From CALGLS01 sp047626155 (GTDB lineage Bacteria; Bacteroidota; Bacteroidia; Chitinophagales; Saprospiraceae): a stretch of DNA of 30,916 bases. A model generated the notes under the pieces. The model was not told where the DNA came from, ran no database searches, and saw only the letters and a program-made list of their open reading frames with translations. How positions within the stretch are numbered: position 1 is the first letter of the stretch; the number at the start of each line of letters is the position of its first letter. A program made the translations under genes and the position numbers. The stretch covers positions 1 through 30,916 of the forward strand of contig JBLHRR010000053.1 in assembly GCA_047626155.1 (NCBI GenBank), read 5' to 3'. Shown here in pieces: positions 1 to 7,715 of the stretch.

Positions 1-177
1 AGTGGGTTTTGGTTTTGATTTTGATTGAAATTTTGATTAACAATTCCTCCAAAATACCTAAAAAGGAACATCTGTCCCACCTCCAGGAACTTCTGTCCAT
101 TTTTCAAGCCCCCTCTCTGCCCTATCTTTGTACTATCAATTACAGAGAATAATATTTTTCATAAAAAATAAATTATC
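1..177. other. Intergenic region upstream of the OsmC gene
   Basis: No gene recognised. The first 45 bases are a T/G-rich run with three TTTTGATT units. Two near-identical 13-mers, GGAACATCTGTCC (65-77) and GGAACTTCTGTCC (86-98), lie exactly 21 bp apart just upstream of a TAnnTTTG box. A minus-strand reading frame stays open from about 98 to the window edge, but its composition looks non-coding. Confidence 0.6.
101..130 (+). promoter_or_regulatory. Bacteroidota-type promoter of the OsmC gene
   Basis: TATCTTTG at 123-130 is a perfect match to the Bacteroidota -7 consensus TAnnTTTG. The -33 element, expected near 99-103, is weak (a T run). The start codon is 47 nt after the box, and the leader between is A/T-rich with no Shine-Dalgarno sequence, as is usual in the phylum. 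The match is seen directly; promoter activity is inferred. Confidence 0.5.
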
Positions 178-612
178 ATGGCAGACGAGATTAGAATTAA
201 AAACATCCCAACCGGTTTTCAAAGCTTCATTTCAAACGGACGACACGGAATATTAGGCGATGAGCCTGTAAAGTCAAAAGGAACAGATCTTGGATTTTCC
301 CCTCCGGAGTTTTTGTTGGCAGGAATCGCCATGTGCAAGGTGGCAACGGTTCGATACATTGCCAGAAAGAAAGGCTGGGACATTGGAAACGTAGATGGGC
401 GATTGGTGCAAAAGGTGAAACGAGGCAAAGATCGAAAGTTGGCTACAGATGTGAAAGTACACATCGAAATAGAAGGCAATTTGACTGATGAGCAAAGAGA
501 AGAGTTGCTACGCGAATCCGATGCCTGCTATGTACACCGCATGATCGAAGGAGAATGGAATATCGAATCAGCAATTCATGAAGGCGTGGATCAGGTAGTG
601 GCAGAACAGTAA
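178..612 (+). CDS. OsmC/Ohr-family protein
   Basis: 144-residue OsmC-like protein, the usual length for this family of cytoplasmic thiol-dependent peroxide or hydroperoxide reductases. The two family cysteines are present: Cys53 in the hydrophobic helix following SPPEFLLAG, and Cys117 in the SDACYVH segment. A Gly/Pro-rich stretch (residues 37-50) precedes the first Cys, as in the YhfA/OsmC subgroup. The ATG at 178 is the natural start, following an A/T-rich leader. The next gene is a thioredoxin, which fits a redox-stress theme, although a 170-nt gap containing a strong hairpin separates them, so they are probably separate transcripts. The exact substrate (organic hydroperoxide or other) cannot be decided from sequence. 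Confidence 0.9.
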   Translation: MADEIRIKNIPTGFQSFISNGRHGILGDEPVKSKGTDLGFSPPEFLLAGIAMCKVATVRYIARKKGWDIGNVDGRLVQKVKRGKDRKLATDVKVHIEIEGNLTDEQREELLRESDACYVHRMIEGEWNIESAIHEGVDQVVAEQ

Positions 613-642
613 GAATAAGTTATCTATCCTGTCTGTGGCTTC

Positions 643-716
643 TAGCTATTGGCAGTTAGCAGTTAGCTTCTCTATAACGCGATAGTGGGAAGCTATCTGC
701 CAACTGCTAAAAGCTA
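643..716. repeat. Long imperfect hairpin, AGCAGTTAGC repeat family
   Basis: The arms 643-670 and 689-716 are 28 nt each and pair at 24 of 28 positions; the 18-nt loop carries CTAT/ATAG. The arm is itself repetitive (GCAGTTAGCAGTTAGC). The 20-mer at 676-695 recurs at 14544-14563 with 17 identities, and the AGCAGTT/AACTGCT core recurs at 22581-22608. It lies in the 170-nt gap between the OsmC and thioredoxin genes and may also end OsmC transcription, although no U-tract follows. No gene is seen in the rest of this gap. Confidence 0.6.
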
Positions 717-782
717 TCTGCTGAATAATTAATAACAATACAATCACAAATAACTTTTTCACAATAATTAAAATAAAAAATC

Positions 783-1103
783 ATGAGAGAAATAAAAAAT
801 ATAGCAGAGTACAACGAAATCGTAAAAGAAGGAAAACCTGTATTACTTGACTTCTATGCCGACTGGTGTGGCCCTTGCCAAGTGCTTTTACCAGCAGTAG
901 AAAGACTTGCAGATAAGCACAGCGAAGACTTTGTTATTGCTAAAGTAAATGTAGATACCAACGCAGAATTGTCTCAGCATTTCGGTATCCGAAGCATCCC
1001 TGCTTTGTTCTTTTTAAAAGATGGAAAGTTGCAGGAAAAATTGGTAGGCGTACAAACGGAGGCAGCTTTGGAGTCGAAAATTCAGGCCTTGAAAGCAGCT
1101 TAA
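783..1103 (+). CDS. trxA: Thioredoxin
   Basis: 106-residue cytoplasmic thioredoxin, the standard length. The catalytic WCGPC motif is at residues 28-32 (Cys29, Cys32), preceded by the DFYAD strand, and the cis-proline is in the RSIPAL segment. It reduces protein disulfides and supplies electrons to peroxiredoxins, ribonucleotide reductase and methionine sulfoxide reductases; in the cell it would be recharged by thioredoxin reductase, which is not in this window. No signal peptide is present. The ATG start is preceded by an A-rich leader. A rho-independent terminator follows at 1155-1188. The OsmC gene upstream is also redox-related. Confidence 0.95.
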   Translation: MREIKNIAEYNEIVKEGKPVLLDFYADWCGPCQVLLPAVERLADKHSEDFVIAKVNVDTNAELSQHFGIRSIPALFFLKDGKLQEKLVGVQTEAALESKIQALKAA

Positions 1104-1154
1104 TACTGAAGAACAAATTACTAATTATCGAAGGTCGATAGTTTCGAAATAAAT

Positions 1155-1188
1155 AGCCGGACACCCGTAAAAAGGAGTTCGGCTTTTT
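1155..1188 (+). terminator. Rho-independent terminator of the thioredoxin gene
   Basis: AGCCGGAC (1155-1162) pairs with GTTCGGCT (1177-1184), with one G-T wobble, and is followed by a T run ending at 1188. It lies 50 nt after the thioredoxin stop codon. Confidence 0.8.
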
Positions 1189-1224
1189 GTTGTTTGTAAC
1201 AACGAGAAATTAACTTAGACCAAG

Positions 1225-1280
1225 CAATCATTTAACTAGAGCTAAGCGACCATAGGTAGAGTGCTTTAGCTAAATGATTG
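1225..1280. repeat. Inverted repeat upstream of the secreted hydrolase
   Basis: CAATCATTTA (1225-1234) pairs perfectly with TAAATGATTG (1271-1280). Inside it, AGCTAAGC (1240-1247) pairs with GCTTTAGCT (1263-1271) allowing a one-base bulge, leaving a loop of about 15 nt. It lies about 120 nt before the ATG of the hydrolase. It could be an operator, a cruciform or a small relic element; nothing in the sequence decides between these. Confidence 0.5.
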
Positions 1281-1401
1281 ATTGTATAGGGGGCTAAATT
1301 ATTTCTTGTGTCATAATTATATGTCGTATATTCGTAAATCATTCTCATCGAATCCTGTCCCAATATTTAGGGATTATAGAATTTTTAAAAAAAATAACAT
1401 T

Positions 1402-2637
1402 ATGCAATTAAAAAATTTACACCTATTGTTTTTCTTATTAAGCTTTACTGCTTTAAATGCCCAAAACCATCCAACCTGTGATGGTGCCCGATATATCGAA
1501 GATGTATTCACAGATGTAGAAGTCACGGAGGGGATTAATTTCGGCTCTGCAACCACCATCAGTGGAAACGCAAAGGAATTGGATATGGATATTTATGAAC
1601 CCTCTGGTGATGTGGTGGAGAACAGACCTGTTATTATTCTAGGTTTTGGAGGGAGTTTTATTGGAGGAACACGTCAGGATTTAGATTTTCTTTGTCGTGC
1701 TTACGCTAAAAAAGGCTTTGTCGCAGTCACGATAGATTACCGCTTATACGATGGTAGTTTGCTTCCGCTTCCGAGCGCAGAAACGATGCAAGACGTGGTT
1801 ACCAAAACAGTTGCAGACTTTAAGGCGGCTGTTCGTTTCTTTAGAGAAGATGCGGATGGTACCAACGAATATGGCGTTGACCCTAATTTGGTATTCTTAG
1901 GAGGAGTTTCTGCCGGAGGGATTGCTGCTGCGCATGCTGCCGTAATGGACGATAGCGATACCTACTCTGATGAATTAGAAGCAATCATCACGGCCAACGG
2001 AGGCCTCGAAGGAAACAGTAGCGACAACCTCCAATACAGCTCGGAAGTACAAGGATTTGTTAACTTTTCCGGTGGCCTAGGTGATGCAGACTGGATTGAT
2101 GAAAACGACCCACCATTTTTTAGCATCCATGACGATATGGATGGCACGGTGCCTTACGGAGAAGGTTTCGCTTCGATATTCGGCTTTGATATTATCGCAA
2201 TGGATGGCAGTCAAATCATGAGCCAAGTAGCGGACGCTAACAATGTGTTAAATGAACTGGTTACTATTGAAGGAAGTACTGGTCACGTGAGTTATTTTGG
2301 TTCTCAACCATCGACGACGGAGAGTATAGATGCCTCTTCTGTGTTTTTGGAAAATCTGATTTGCAATGTCATTGTTATGACAAATGCATCTGAAGTGAAT
2401 AGTCCATTGAATTCGCTTATTGTTTATCCAAATCCAACAGAAGGAATGTTGTTCTTGAAAGGAGAAGAAACGATGTCGTTAAGTATCACCTTGCGAGATG
2501 TCTTGGGCAAAGAAATGATGTATTTGGAAAATGTTAGAAGTTTAGACCTTTCTGCGGTTGCTAAAGGAATGTATTTTGTGGAAGTGAAGAATTTGGAAAG
2601 TTTGGATGTAGTGGTGAAGAGAGTGGTGGTTGAGTAA
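1402..2637 (+). CDS. Secreted alpha/beta hydrolase (esterase/lipase-like) with T9SS type A sorting domain
   Basis: 411-residue exported enzyme. The ATG at 1402 is chosen because it begins a clean signal peptide (MQLKNLHLLFFLLSFTALNA, cleavage before Q); an in-frame TTG upstream at 1282 would bury that signal. The catalytic region has an oxyanion-type GFGGSF segment, a nucleophile elbow GVSAGG with Ser170 (predicted), an acidic residue in the FFSIHDDMDGTVPYGEG segment and a histidine in GHVSYFG. This is the layout of carboxylesterases in the BD-FAE/Est family. The last ~75 residues are a type A T9SS C-terminal domain (VYPNPTEG, DVLGKEM, KGMYFVEV, ending in KRVVVE), so the enzyme is exported across the outer membrane and the tail removed. 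Substrate is unknown; polysaccharide ester or lipid are both possible. A nested-hairpin terminator follows. Confidence 0.9.
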   Translation: MQLKNLHLLFFLLSFTALNAQNHPTCDGARYIEDVFTDVEVTEGINFGSATTISGNAKELDMDIYEPSGDVVENRPVIILGFGGSFIGGTRQDLDFLCRAYAKKGFVAVTIDYRLYDGSLLPLPSAETMQDVVTKTVADFKAAVRFFREDADGTNEYGVDPNLVFLGGVSAGGIAAAHAAVMDDSDTYSDELEAIITANGGLEGNSSDNLQYSSEVQGFVNFSGGLGDADWIDENDPPFFSIHDDMDGTVPYGEGFASIFGFDIIAMDGSQIMSQVADANNVLNELVTIEGSTGHVSYFGSQPSTTESIDASSVFLENLICNVIVMTNASEVNSPLNSLIVYPNPTEGMLFLKGEETMSLSITLRDVLGKEMMYLENVRSLDLSAVAKGMYFVEVKNLESLDVVVKRVVVE

Positions 2638-2665
2638 GTCTATCTAAGAACTTTATCAAATATAG

Positions 2666-2737
2666 AGTCCCCGATCTGATGTGAACTATGCGAAAAAGCG
2701 AAGCTTTTTTCTATGTGAACTTCTGCGATCGGGGACT
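2666..2737 (+). terminator. Nested hairpin terminator after the hydrolase
   Basis: AGTCCCCGATC (2666-2676) and GATCGGGGACT (2727-2737) pair perfectly over 11 bp. Inside lies a second stem, GAAAAAGC (2692-2699) with GCTTTTTTC (2703-2711) and a GAA loop. TTTG and a T run follow. It starts 28 nt after the hydrolase stop. Confidence 0.75.
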
Positions 2738-2782
2738 TTGTGTTTTTATGTGTTTAAAATCACGTTCGGTAAAAACGATAAA

Positions 2783-2932
2783 ATGGGAGTAGAAACAGTC
2801 GAATTACTTGTAGAAATAGAACATCAGTTTGGAGTCGAGTTTTCTAGTTCGTTCACAAAGAAAATCTACTACGTGTACAAAATGTTGGTAACTATGTCAA
2901 AAAGCATATTAGCGGTTATAGAACCGCTTTAA
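2783..2932 (+). pseudogene. Acyl-carrier-protein-like remnant, 5' truncated
   Basis: The 49-residue frame from ATG 2783 reads like the second half of an acyl carrier protein. GVETVELLVEIEHQFGVEFS lines up with the ACP helix II segment (LDTVELVMALEEEF in E. coli ACP), followed by KIYYVYKML, which fits the KITTV segment. The phosphopantetheine-accepting Ser falls opposite Gly2 and is absent. The acidic loop normally before helix III is replaced by SSSFTK, and the first ~30 residues of an ACP are missing. A longer reading from GTG 2681 runs through the terminator hairpin and is unlikely. I read it as a decayed copy, though a short expressed ACP-like protein is possible. Homology is judged by eye. 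Confidence 0.45.
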
Positions 2933-2970
2933 TTTAATCAAATAGAGAGCATAACAAATTTTAAAAATAA

Positions 2971-3726
2971 TTGAAACAGAAACGAACATTAATAATCGGA
3001 GACATCCATGGCAACCTTAAAGCATTACAAGATGTATTAGACAAGGCAAAGTTCAACATTGATGAAGACAGAATAATTTGTATTGGAGATTACATAGACG
3101 GTTGGGATGAATCATTTGAAGTCGTAAGAACTTTATTAGAAATCAAGAATCAATCAAAGTTCGAAAATGTATTTTTACTAGGGAATCACGATAAATGGTT
3201 CATTAATATCTTGAATGACGATTTTTCTAGATTTAGAGATGAAGCATACATAAAGAAGAAATATACGAATTGGTTTATACAAGGAGGTAAGTCAACCTAT
3301 GAATCGTATTTAAAAATACCTGATGAATTCATTCTGATACATAAGACAGAATTCTTTGATAAACTAAAGTACTATCACGAACAAAATAATAAGCTATTCA
3401 TTCATGCAGGATTTGACTTAGAATTAGGATTTCGGGAGACGGTCAGACAGGAAAAAGAACAATTAATTTGGAATCGGAGTCTGTATAAAGAAGCTGTTCA
3501 GAACTTCCTCATTAATCAAAATCTATTAAAAATGGGAAAACCGATAAATGCTTCTAATATTGAAGGGTTTACTAAAATCTATATAGGCCATACGCCTACA
3601 ACAGTCAATGAATATACTAAGCCTCAAATGATGGGAAACGTAATAAACGTAGATCAAGGATGTAAGAAAAAAGGTATCTTAACAGCGTGGATTGATGAAA
3701 CAGACGAGTACTTTCAAAACGTATAA
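2971..3726 (+). CDS. Metallophosphoesterase (serine/threonine-phosphatase-like)
   Basis: 251-residue calcineurin-like metallophosphatase of the bacterial PPP type. All metal-binding signatures are visible: GDIHG near residue 9, GDYIDG near 42, GNHD near 75, the active-site His in LFIHAGFD, and the C-terminal IGHTPT. The family includes Ser/Thr protein phosphatases and symmetrical Ap4A hydrolases; sequence alone does not separate these. The start must be TTG at 2971 because only five codons precede the conserved strand LIIGDIHG and no ATG or GTG lies in between. No signal peptide, so cytoplasmic. It appears monocistronic, with gene remnants on both sides, which suggests this 2.7-4.2 kb stretch is turning over. 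Confidence 0.85.
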   Translation: MKQKRTLIIGDIHGNLKALQDVLDKAKFNIDEDRIICIGDYIDGWDESFEVVRTLLEIKNQSKFENVFLLGNHDKWFINILNDDFSRFRDEAYIKKKYTNWFIQGGKSTYESYLKIPDEFILIHKTEFFDKLKYYHEQNNKLFIHAGFDLELGFRETVRQEKEQLIWNRSLYKEAVQNFLINQNLLKMGKPINASNIEGFTKIYIGHTPTTVNEYTKPQMMGNVINVDQGCKKKGILTAWIDETDEYFQNV

Positions 3727-3728
3727 AC

Positions 3729-4175
3729 CTACTGCAAACTCCGCCACAACAGTGCCTTCACCGGGTGATAATGCTTCACCATAATCACCATCTTTCCACT
3801 ATCCTTAGCAATAGCCTCCAGTATACTCCCAAACAAAATATAGGGATACACACTCTTTCCTGTCGTACCTACCATCACCGTACCATAAGATTTCGCCGTA
3901 GAAATAATGCCTTTTCTAACATCACTACTACGAATAAACTAAGTATCTACTTTTCCACCTTCTTTTTAGAAATTAGTTTCAAGGCCTCCTCCAAATTCTG
4001 TTTCCAGAGGTGCTTGATCGGGTTGATGTGAGTCCATCTAAACAGTAGTATTTTTTGTGATAGCTTTTGAGGTTGAGATGCAGCATCTTTTGAGCCGTCT
4101 CGTAGGGCAAGGTAGGGATTTTTGGATAAAGTTTGAGATCGTTTTTTAGAAAAACTTGTAAGGTGGATTAGAATC
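3729..4175 (-). pseudogene. Decayed minus-strand gene(s) with universal-stress-protein-like C-terminus
   Basis: On the minus strand, 3938 down to a TAG at 3729 is an open 69-codon segment. It contains GTVMVGTTGKSVYPYILFGS, then a hydrophobic strand (KMVIMVKHYHPVK), the layout of the ATP-binding end of UspA domains (G-x2-G-x9-G-S). Upstream it is interrupted by stop codons. Two further coding-looking segments in different frames precede it: one ending with a TAG at 3947 (RWTHINPIKHLWKQNLEEAL) and one around 4050-4170 (IPTLPYETAQKMLHLNLKSY). A frameshift near 4050 seems to join these two; whether they belonged to the same gene as the Usp part is unclear. I do not recognise the upstream segments. 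The 450-nt stretch has no other gene. Confidence 0.5.
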
Positions 4176-4189
4176 TGAAAATGTTCTGT

Positions 4190-4197
4190 TATATTTG
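4190..4197 (+). promoter_or_regulatory. -7 box of the TraB-family gene
   Basis: TATATTTG is a perfect TAnnTTTG match; a transcript would begin near 4204, giving a leader of about 20 nt to ATG 4225. An in-frame TTG at 4195 lies inside this box, an argument against using it as the start. No good -33 element is visible. Confidence 0.5.
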
Positions 4198-4224
4198 GTT
4201 TTACAACAAAGACTAAAAAAGCTT

Positions 4225-7200
4225 ATGAGAATTCTATTACTTCCTATATTTCTACTATTGACTACCGTTTCTTTTGCTCAAGTAGATAAATCAAATCATT
4301 CCTTACTCTGGGAAATCACTGGTAACCAACTTGCTAAAAAGTCTTACCTTTTTGGAACCATGCACGTTCAGGATGAAAGGGCTCATGAATTTACGGATAG
4401 CACCCTCGTGTGCCTTGACCAAACGGAGGTCTATGCCATGGAGGTTAATTTCGATTCCATTATGGGAGATGTGGTGGGAGCTATGCTAAAGGTCGATACG
4501 ACTAATGTGTTGAGGCAACAACTTTCTGCAAAAGCTTATGATCGTCTAAATCGAGAAGTTATAAAAAAGCTTGGGATGCCTATTGATTCATTACCTAATA
4601 AAAATCCGTTTTTTATTGAAATGAAGTTAACTGATTTTGGAGAACCAGACTATACCGTAAAAAAAGGTCAGTTCGTTGATTTGTATTTAATGAAACGAGC
4701 CGCGGAGCAAGGTCACGTCACTTACGGTCTTGAAAAAATGTCGGACTATAAAGGAGTTAGGGATAGTTTTTATGAACAATTTGAAGATGATAATTATCAA
4801 AATCAATTTGATTATAATGTCGATTCTTTATATGAAGTCATGATGACGTACTATAGAAGTGGCGATATTGAAGCAATGTATACAGGGATTGTGGATGAAT
4901 GGGAGGACTCTGATTATGGAAATGAAATGTTGAATGTACGAAATGTAAATATGGTGTTAGAATTAGAAAAGCTAATAAAGACAAAGTCGGTGTTTTGTGC
5001 CGTGGGTACCGCTCACCTTCCGGGCAAAGACGGAATGATTGAAGCACTTCGACAAAAGGGATATAAATTGCGAAGAGTGACACCAAGTTTTGAAGGTTAC
5101 GCCAAAGAGTATGAAAGAACAGTGGTAAAGGAATGGGGAACTTATACAGATTCATCGCACGGTTTTTCAGTGCAAGTGCCGGGCGAAAAAATCTCTTTAG
5201 ATGAACAAGTTAAAAGTCTGGGAGAAGGTGCAACAGCTTCAATGTTTATGGATATGATGGATATGCAATTGTACATGCAGATGACATTTAAACTTGCGGC
5301 AGATGCCCAAACCAAAAGTCCGGATACTTTGTATGCTAGCGTAATTAATCGTTTTTCGACCAAGGCAGGAGAGAAATTACTGGAGTCGAAAGAGATTACA
5401 CGTTCCGGGATTGCAGGTAAACAAATTAAGACTCAAAAGGATGGAAATATTAAAATTTGGGAACTCTTTATCCGAGGAAAATTAATTCATCTATTTGCAG
5501 TGTATCGGGAAGGTGCTGAAGTGTTAGAAAAGGAAAAAGATCGTTATTTCGACTCCTTAACTTTTTTAGAGTCCGATTGGAAAAATTATAATAATGTAAT
5601 TGGAGCTTATTCTGTTGACTTGCCCATGGAGCCAAGCACTAGACGTGTTGTTCAAGATAAATCCTATGAAGAGGATCCGGATCGTCAGGTCGTTGTTTTT
5701 ACGGATTTGTGTTTGAATAATGTAACGGGAATGAATTTCGTGATGCGCTATTCGGATACAGAGCCCGGTCTTGTTGTAAATGAGATTAAGGAAGCCATCT
5801 TCGGAACCATTGATGCCTTCACTGGAAAACTTGGTGCACCAATAACAGAACCAAAACCAACGACAATAGATGGTACACATGGGTACACCTTGAAGTACGA
5901 ATTGTCAAAGTCTTTTTTTGATTTGTCGGTGGTCAGGAGGGGCTGTCGTGAATATGTAATCGGTGTTGAATATACTAAGGAAGGGCTTATTGAAAAAGAT
6001 GCGGAACGATTTCTTTCTTCGATTAAATTTCAACCCTACCAATTAACAGACTTTAAACAAGTAGATTTGGAAGGAACGACTTATACCATTGGGTTTCCTG
6101 GGAAGGTCGAACATTTCGAAAAGGAATTTAGGGGGTACCCAACCGTAAAAATGGATAAATACTTTTCCAGCGATACGACCTTTGGTGGCTATTACCAAAT
6201 GAGTGCCTATCAATACAATGATTTTTATTCTCCGACAGAAGAAGATCTATACTTTGCTGATTTTCAGGGAAGTAACAGGGAAGGTGATGAAGAAGGCGAA
6301 GTCACTAGAGATACCACGTTTCAAGGCTATGAAGCGAGCTATTCAATTGAAAAATCAAAGGGTTCTGGTACTCGAGTAGTGGAACTTATTTTCCATAATG
6401 ATTTGTACCTCTACATTTTAATGGCTGTTCTTCCTGACGAAGTTGGTAATGAAACAGCCTGGTCGTTTTTCAATAGTTTTAAGAATAAGAGCAAAGGACG
6501 AAAGGATTATTTGAAAGAAAACAAGAAAGCTTTGCTTCTAAAAGCACTAGAAAATACAACAGATTCTTTAGTGATGAAAACGGCAAGAGATGCTATGAAG
6601 TATATGGACTTTTCAAAATCTGATTTACCAGCAATTTACAAAATGCTTGAAAAGGATTTATCTGGAAATGTGGCAGATAAGAACTCGGCTGCAGCTATCC
6701 TTCTAGGAGAATTCAGTTATACTTCTGATGAGTCTACCGTTCCGTTTTTGGAAAACCTTTTTCAGAAAAAGAAAGGAGATCGAGCATTTCAGAAAGAGAT
6801 ATTGACTGCTTTTACCGCTTTAAGAACGAGAGATTCTTATGATGCTTTCTTTACGCTGGTTAAAGACTACCCAAGAGATAATGCTTTGACTCTTGAATAC
6901 GATGATATGTTCAACGGACTGAAAGATTCTTTGATGTTGACGGGGGACTATTTACCTGCCTTGTTTGAACTAACTCCCGATATTAGCTTTCGAAGATACG
7001 TTTATAGCGTGTTGAGCTATGGCGTAAATAATGATACCGTTTTTAACCAAAAACTAAGGCCATATCTTCCTGTCTTGTTGAAAGATGCAAATAGAATGGT
7101 TTCTGAAAATAGATTGTTAGAAGCACGTGATTCTTTTCCGGAGATGGAGGAGTATTTACATATTAATGCGCTTAATTTTGTGTTCACCTTTATTAAAGAT

Positions 7201-7707
7201 TCAGAAGTCGGTAACTATTTTAATACAATAAAAGATATTCCTAGCCCTCGTCTGTTAGTGAATATTGTAGATGGTATGTTGTTTAATGGTTTGGAAGTGT
7301 CGGAATCAACGTATAAAAAAGTAACGGCATCACCTTATTATTGGAAACGGTTGTTGAGTAATTTGAATATTGGAAATAACGTCGATAAAGTGCCGGGTCG
7401 ACTTCATACGCAGGAAAGAATGGTAGAAGCTATCGTGGCCAGCTCCATCGAAGATAAATACGGCGAGGTAGTTGGGTACAAGCTTTTAGAACTTAGAGAT
7501 CGCCAGTTTAAAGGCAAGGATTACAAAGTTTATATTTATCATTTTAGTATCGATGGATATGATGATGAGAAATATCTGGGGATTTGTAGCCAGCCCTTAA
7601 ACGGGGTAGAGATAGAAGATAATTATTTTTATTATTTCACTTCGGCTTATGCTGAAGAAAATAAAAAAGAAATTATAAAGAAGCTCATGGATGCCTGGGA
7701 AGATTAA
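4225..7707 (+). CDS. Large secreted TraB/GumN-family protein with three tandem repeat domains and a helical C-terminal region
   Basis: 1160 residues from ATG 4225, which begins the signal peptide MRILLLPIFLLLTTVSFAQ. Residues ~22-285 form a TraB/GumN (Tiki-like) domain: LLWEITGN, then GTMHVQD with the conserved His, an acidic AMEVNFD segment, and VGTAHLPG near residue 260 with the second conserved His. Family members of this fold are metalloproteases or of unknown role. Three related units of ~150-160 residues follow (from about residues 303, 455 and 617), each starting with a beta strand and an FPG/VPG/LPM turn and ending with a FxxSL/F-type strand. From ~775 the sequence becomes helical and HEAT-like, with a short alpha/beta end. 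No lipobox, transmembrane segment or T9SS tail is seen, so periplasmic location is inferred. The TraB domain alone is usually ~270-300 residues; the extension is not one I recognise. Confidence 0.8.
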   Translation: MRILLLPIFLLLTTVSFAQVDKSNHSLLWEITGNQLAKKSYLFGTMHVQDERAHEFTDSTLVCLDQTEVYAMEVNFDSIMGDVVGAMLKVDTTNVLRQQLSAKAYDRLNREVIKKLGMPIDSLPNKNPFFIEMKLTDFGEPDYTVKKGQFVDLYLMKRAAEQGHVTYGLEKMSDYKGVRDSFYEQFEDDNYQNQFDYNVDSLYEVMMTYYRSGDIEAMYTGIVDEWEDSDYGNEMLNVRNVNMVLELEKLIKTKSVFCAVGTAHLPGKDGMIEALRQKGYKLRRVTPSFEGYAKEYERTVVKEWGTYTDSSHGFSVQVPGEKISLDEQVKSLGEGATASMFMDMMDMQLYMQMTFKLAADAQTKSPDTLYASVINRFSTKAGEKLLESKEITRSGIAGKQIKTQKDGNIKIWELFIRGKLIHLFAVYREGAEVLEKEKDRYFDSLTFLESDWKNYNNVIGAYSVDLPMEPSTRRVVQDKSYEEDPDRQVVVFTDLCLNNVTGMNFVMRYSDTEPGLVVNEIKEAIFGTIDAFTGKLGAPITEPKPTTIDGTHGYTLKYELSKSFFDLSVVRRGCREYVIGVEYTKEGLIEKDAERFLSSIKFQPYQLTDFKQVDLEGTTYTIGFPGKVEHFEKEFRGYPTVKMDKYFSSDTTFGGYYQMSAYQYNDFYSPTEEDLYFADFQGSNREGDEEGEVTRDTTFQGYEASYSIEKSKGSGTRVVELIFHNDLYLYILMAVLPDEVGNETAWSFFNSFKNKSKGRKDYLKENKKALLLKALENTTDSLVMKTARDAMKYMDFSKSDLPAIYKMLEKDLSGNVADKNSAAAILLGEFSYTSDESTVPFLENLFQKKKGDRAFQKEILTAFTALRTRDSYDAFFTLVKDYPRDNALTLEYDDMFNGLKDSLMLTGDYLPALFELTPDISFRRYVYSVLSYGVNNDTVFNQKLRPYLPVLLKDANRMVSENRLLEARDSFPEMEEYLHINALNFVFTFIKDSEVGNYFNTIKDIPSPRLLVNIVDGMLFNGLEVSESTYKKVTASPYYWKRLLSNLNIGNNVDKVPGRLHTQERMVEAIVASSIEDKYGEVVGYKLLELRDRQFKGKDYKVYIYHFSIDGYDDEKYLGICSQPLNGVEIEDNYFYYFTSAYAEENKKEIIKKLMDAWED

Positions 7708-7715
7708 TTCAATGT

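Noticed and set aside
1..98. Open minus-strand frame reaching the window edge
   Set aside because: Only ~33 codons, low-complexity Lys/Ile/Thr end, no family resemblance; overlaps the 13-bp direct repeats.
2681..2932. An 83-codon protein starting at GTG 2681
   Set aside because: It runs through the terminator hairpin; only the part from 2783 resembles a protein family.
3765..4031. An 88-codon plus-strand frame
   Set aside because: It is antisense to the decayed Usp-like segment, has no start context, and its composition (His/Thr/Ser-rich) looks non-coding.
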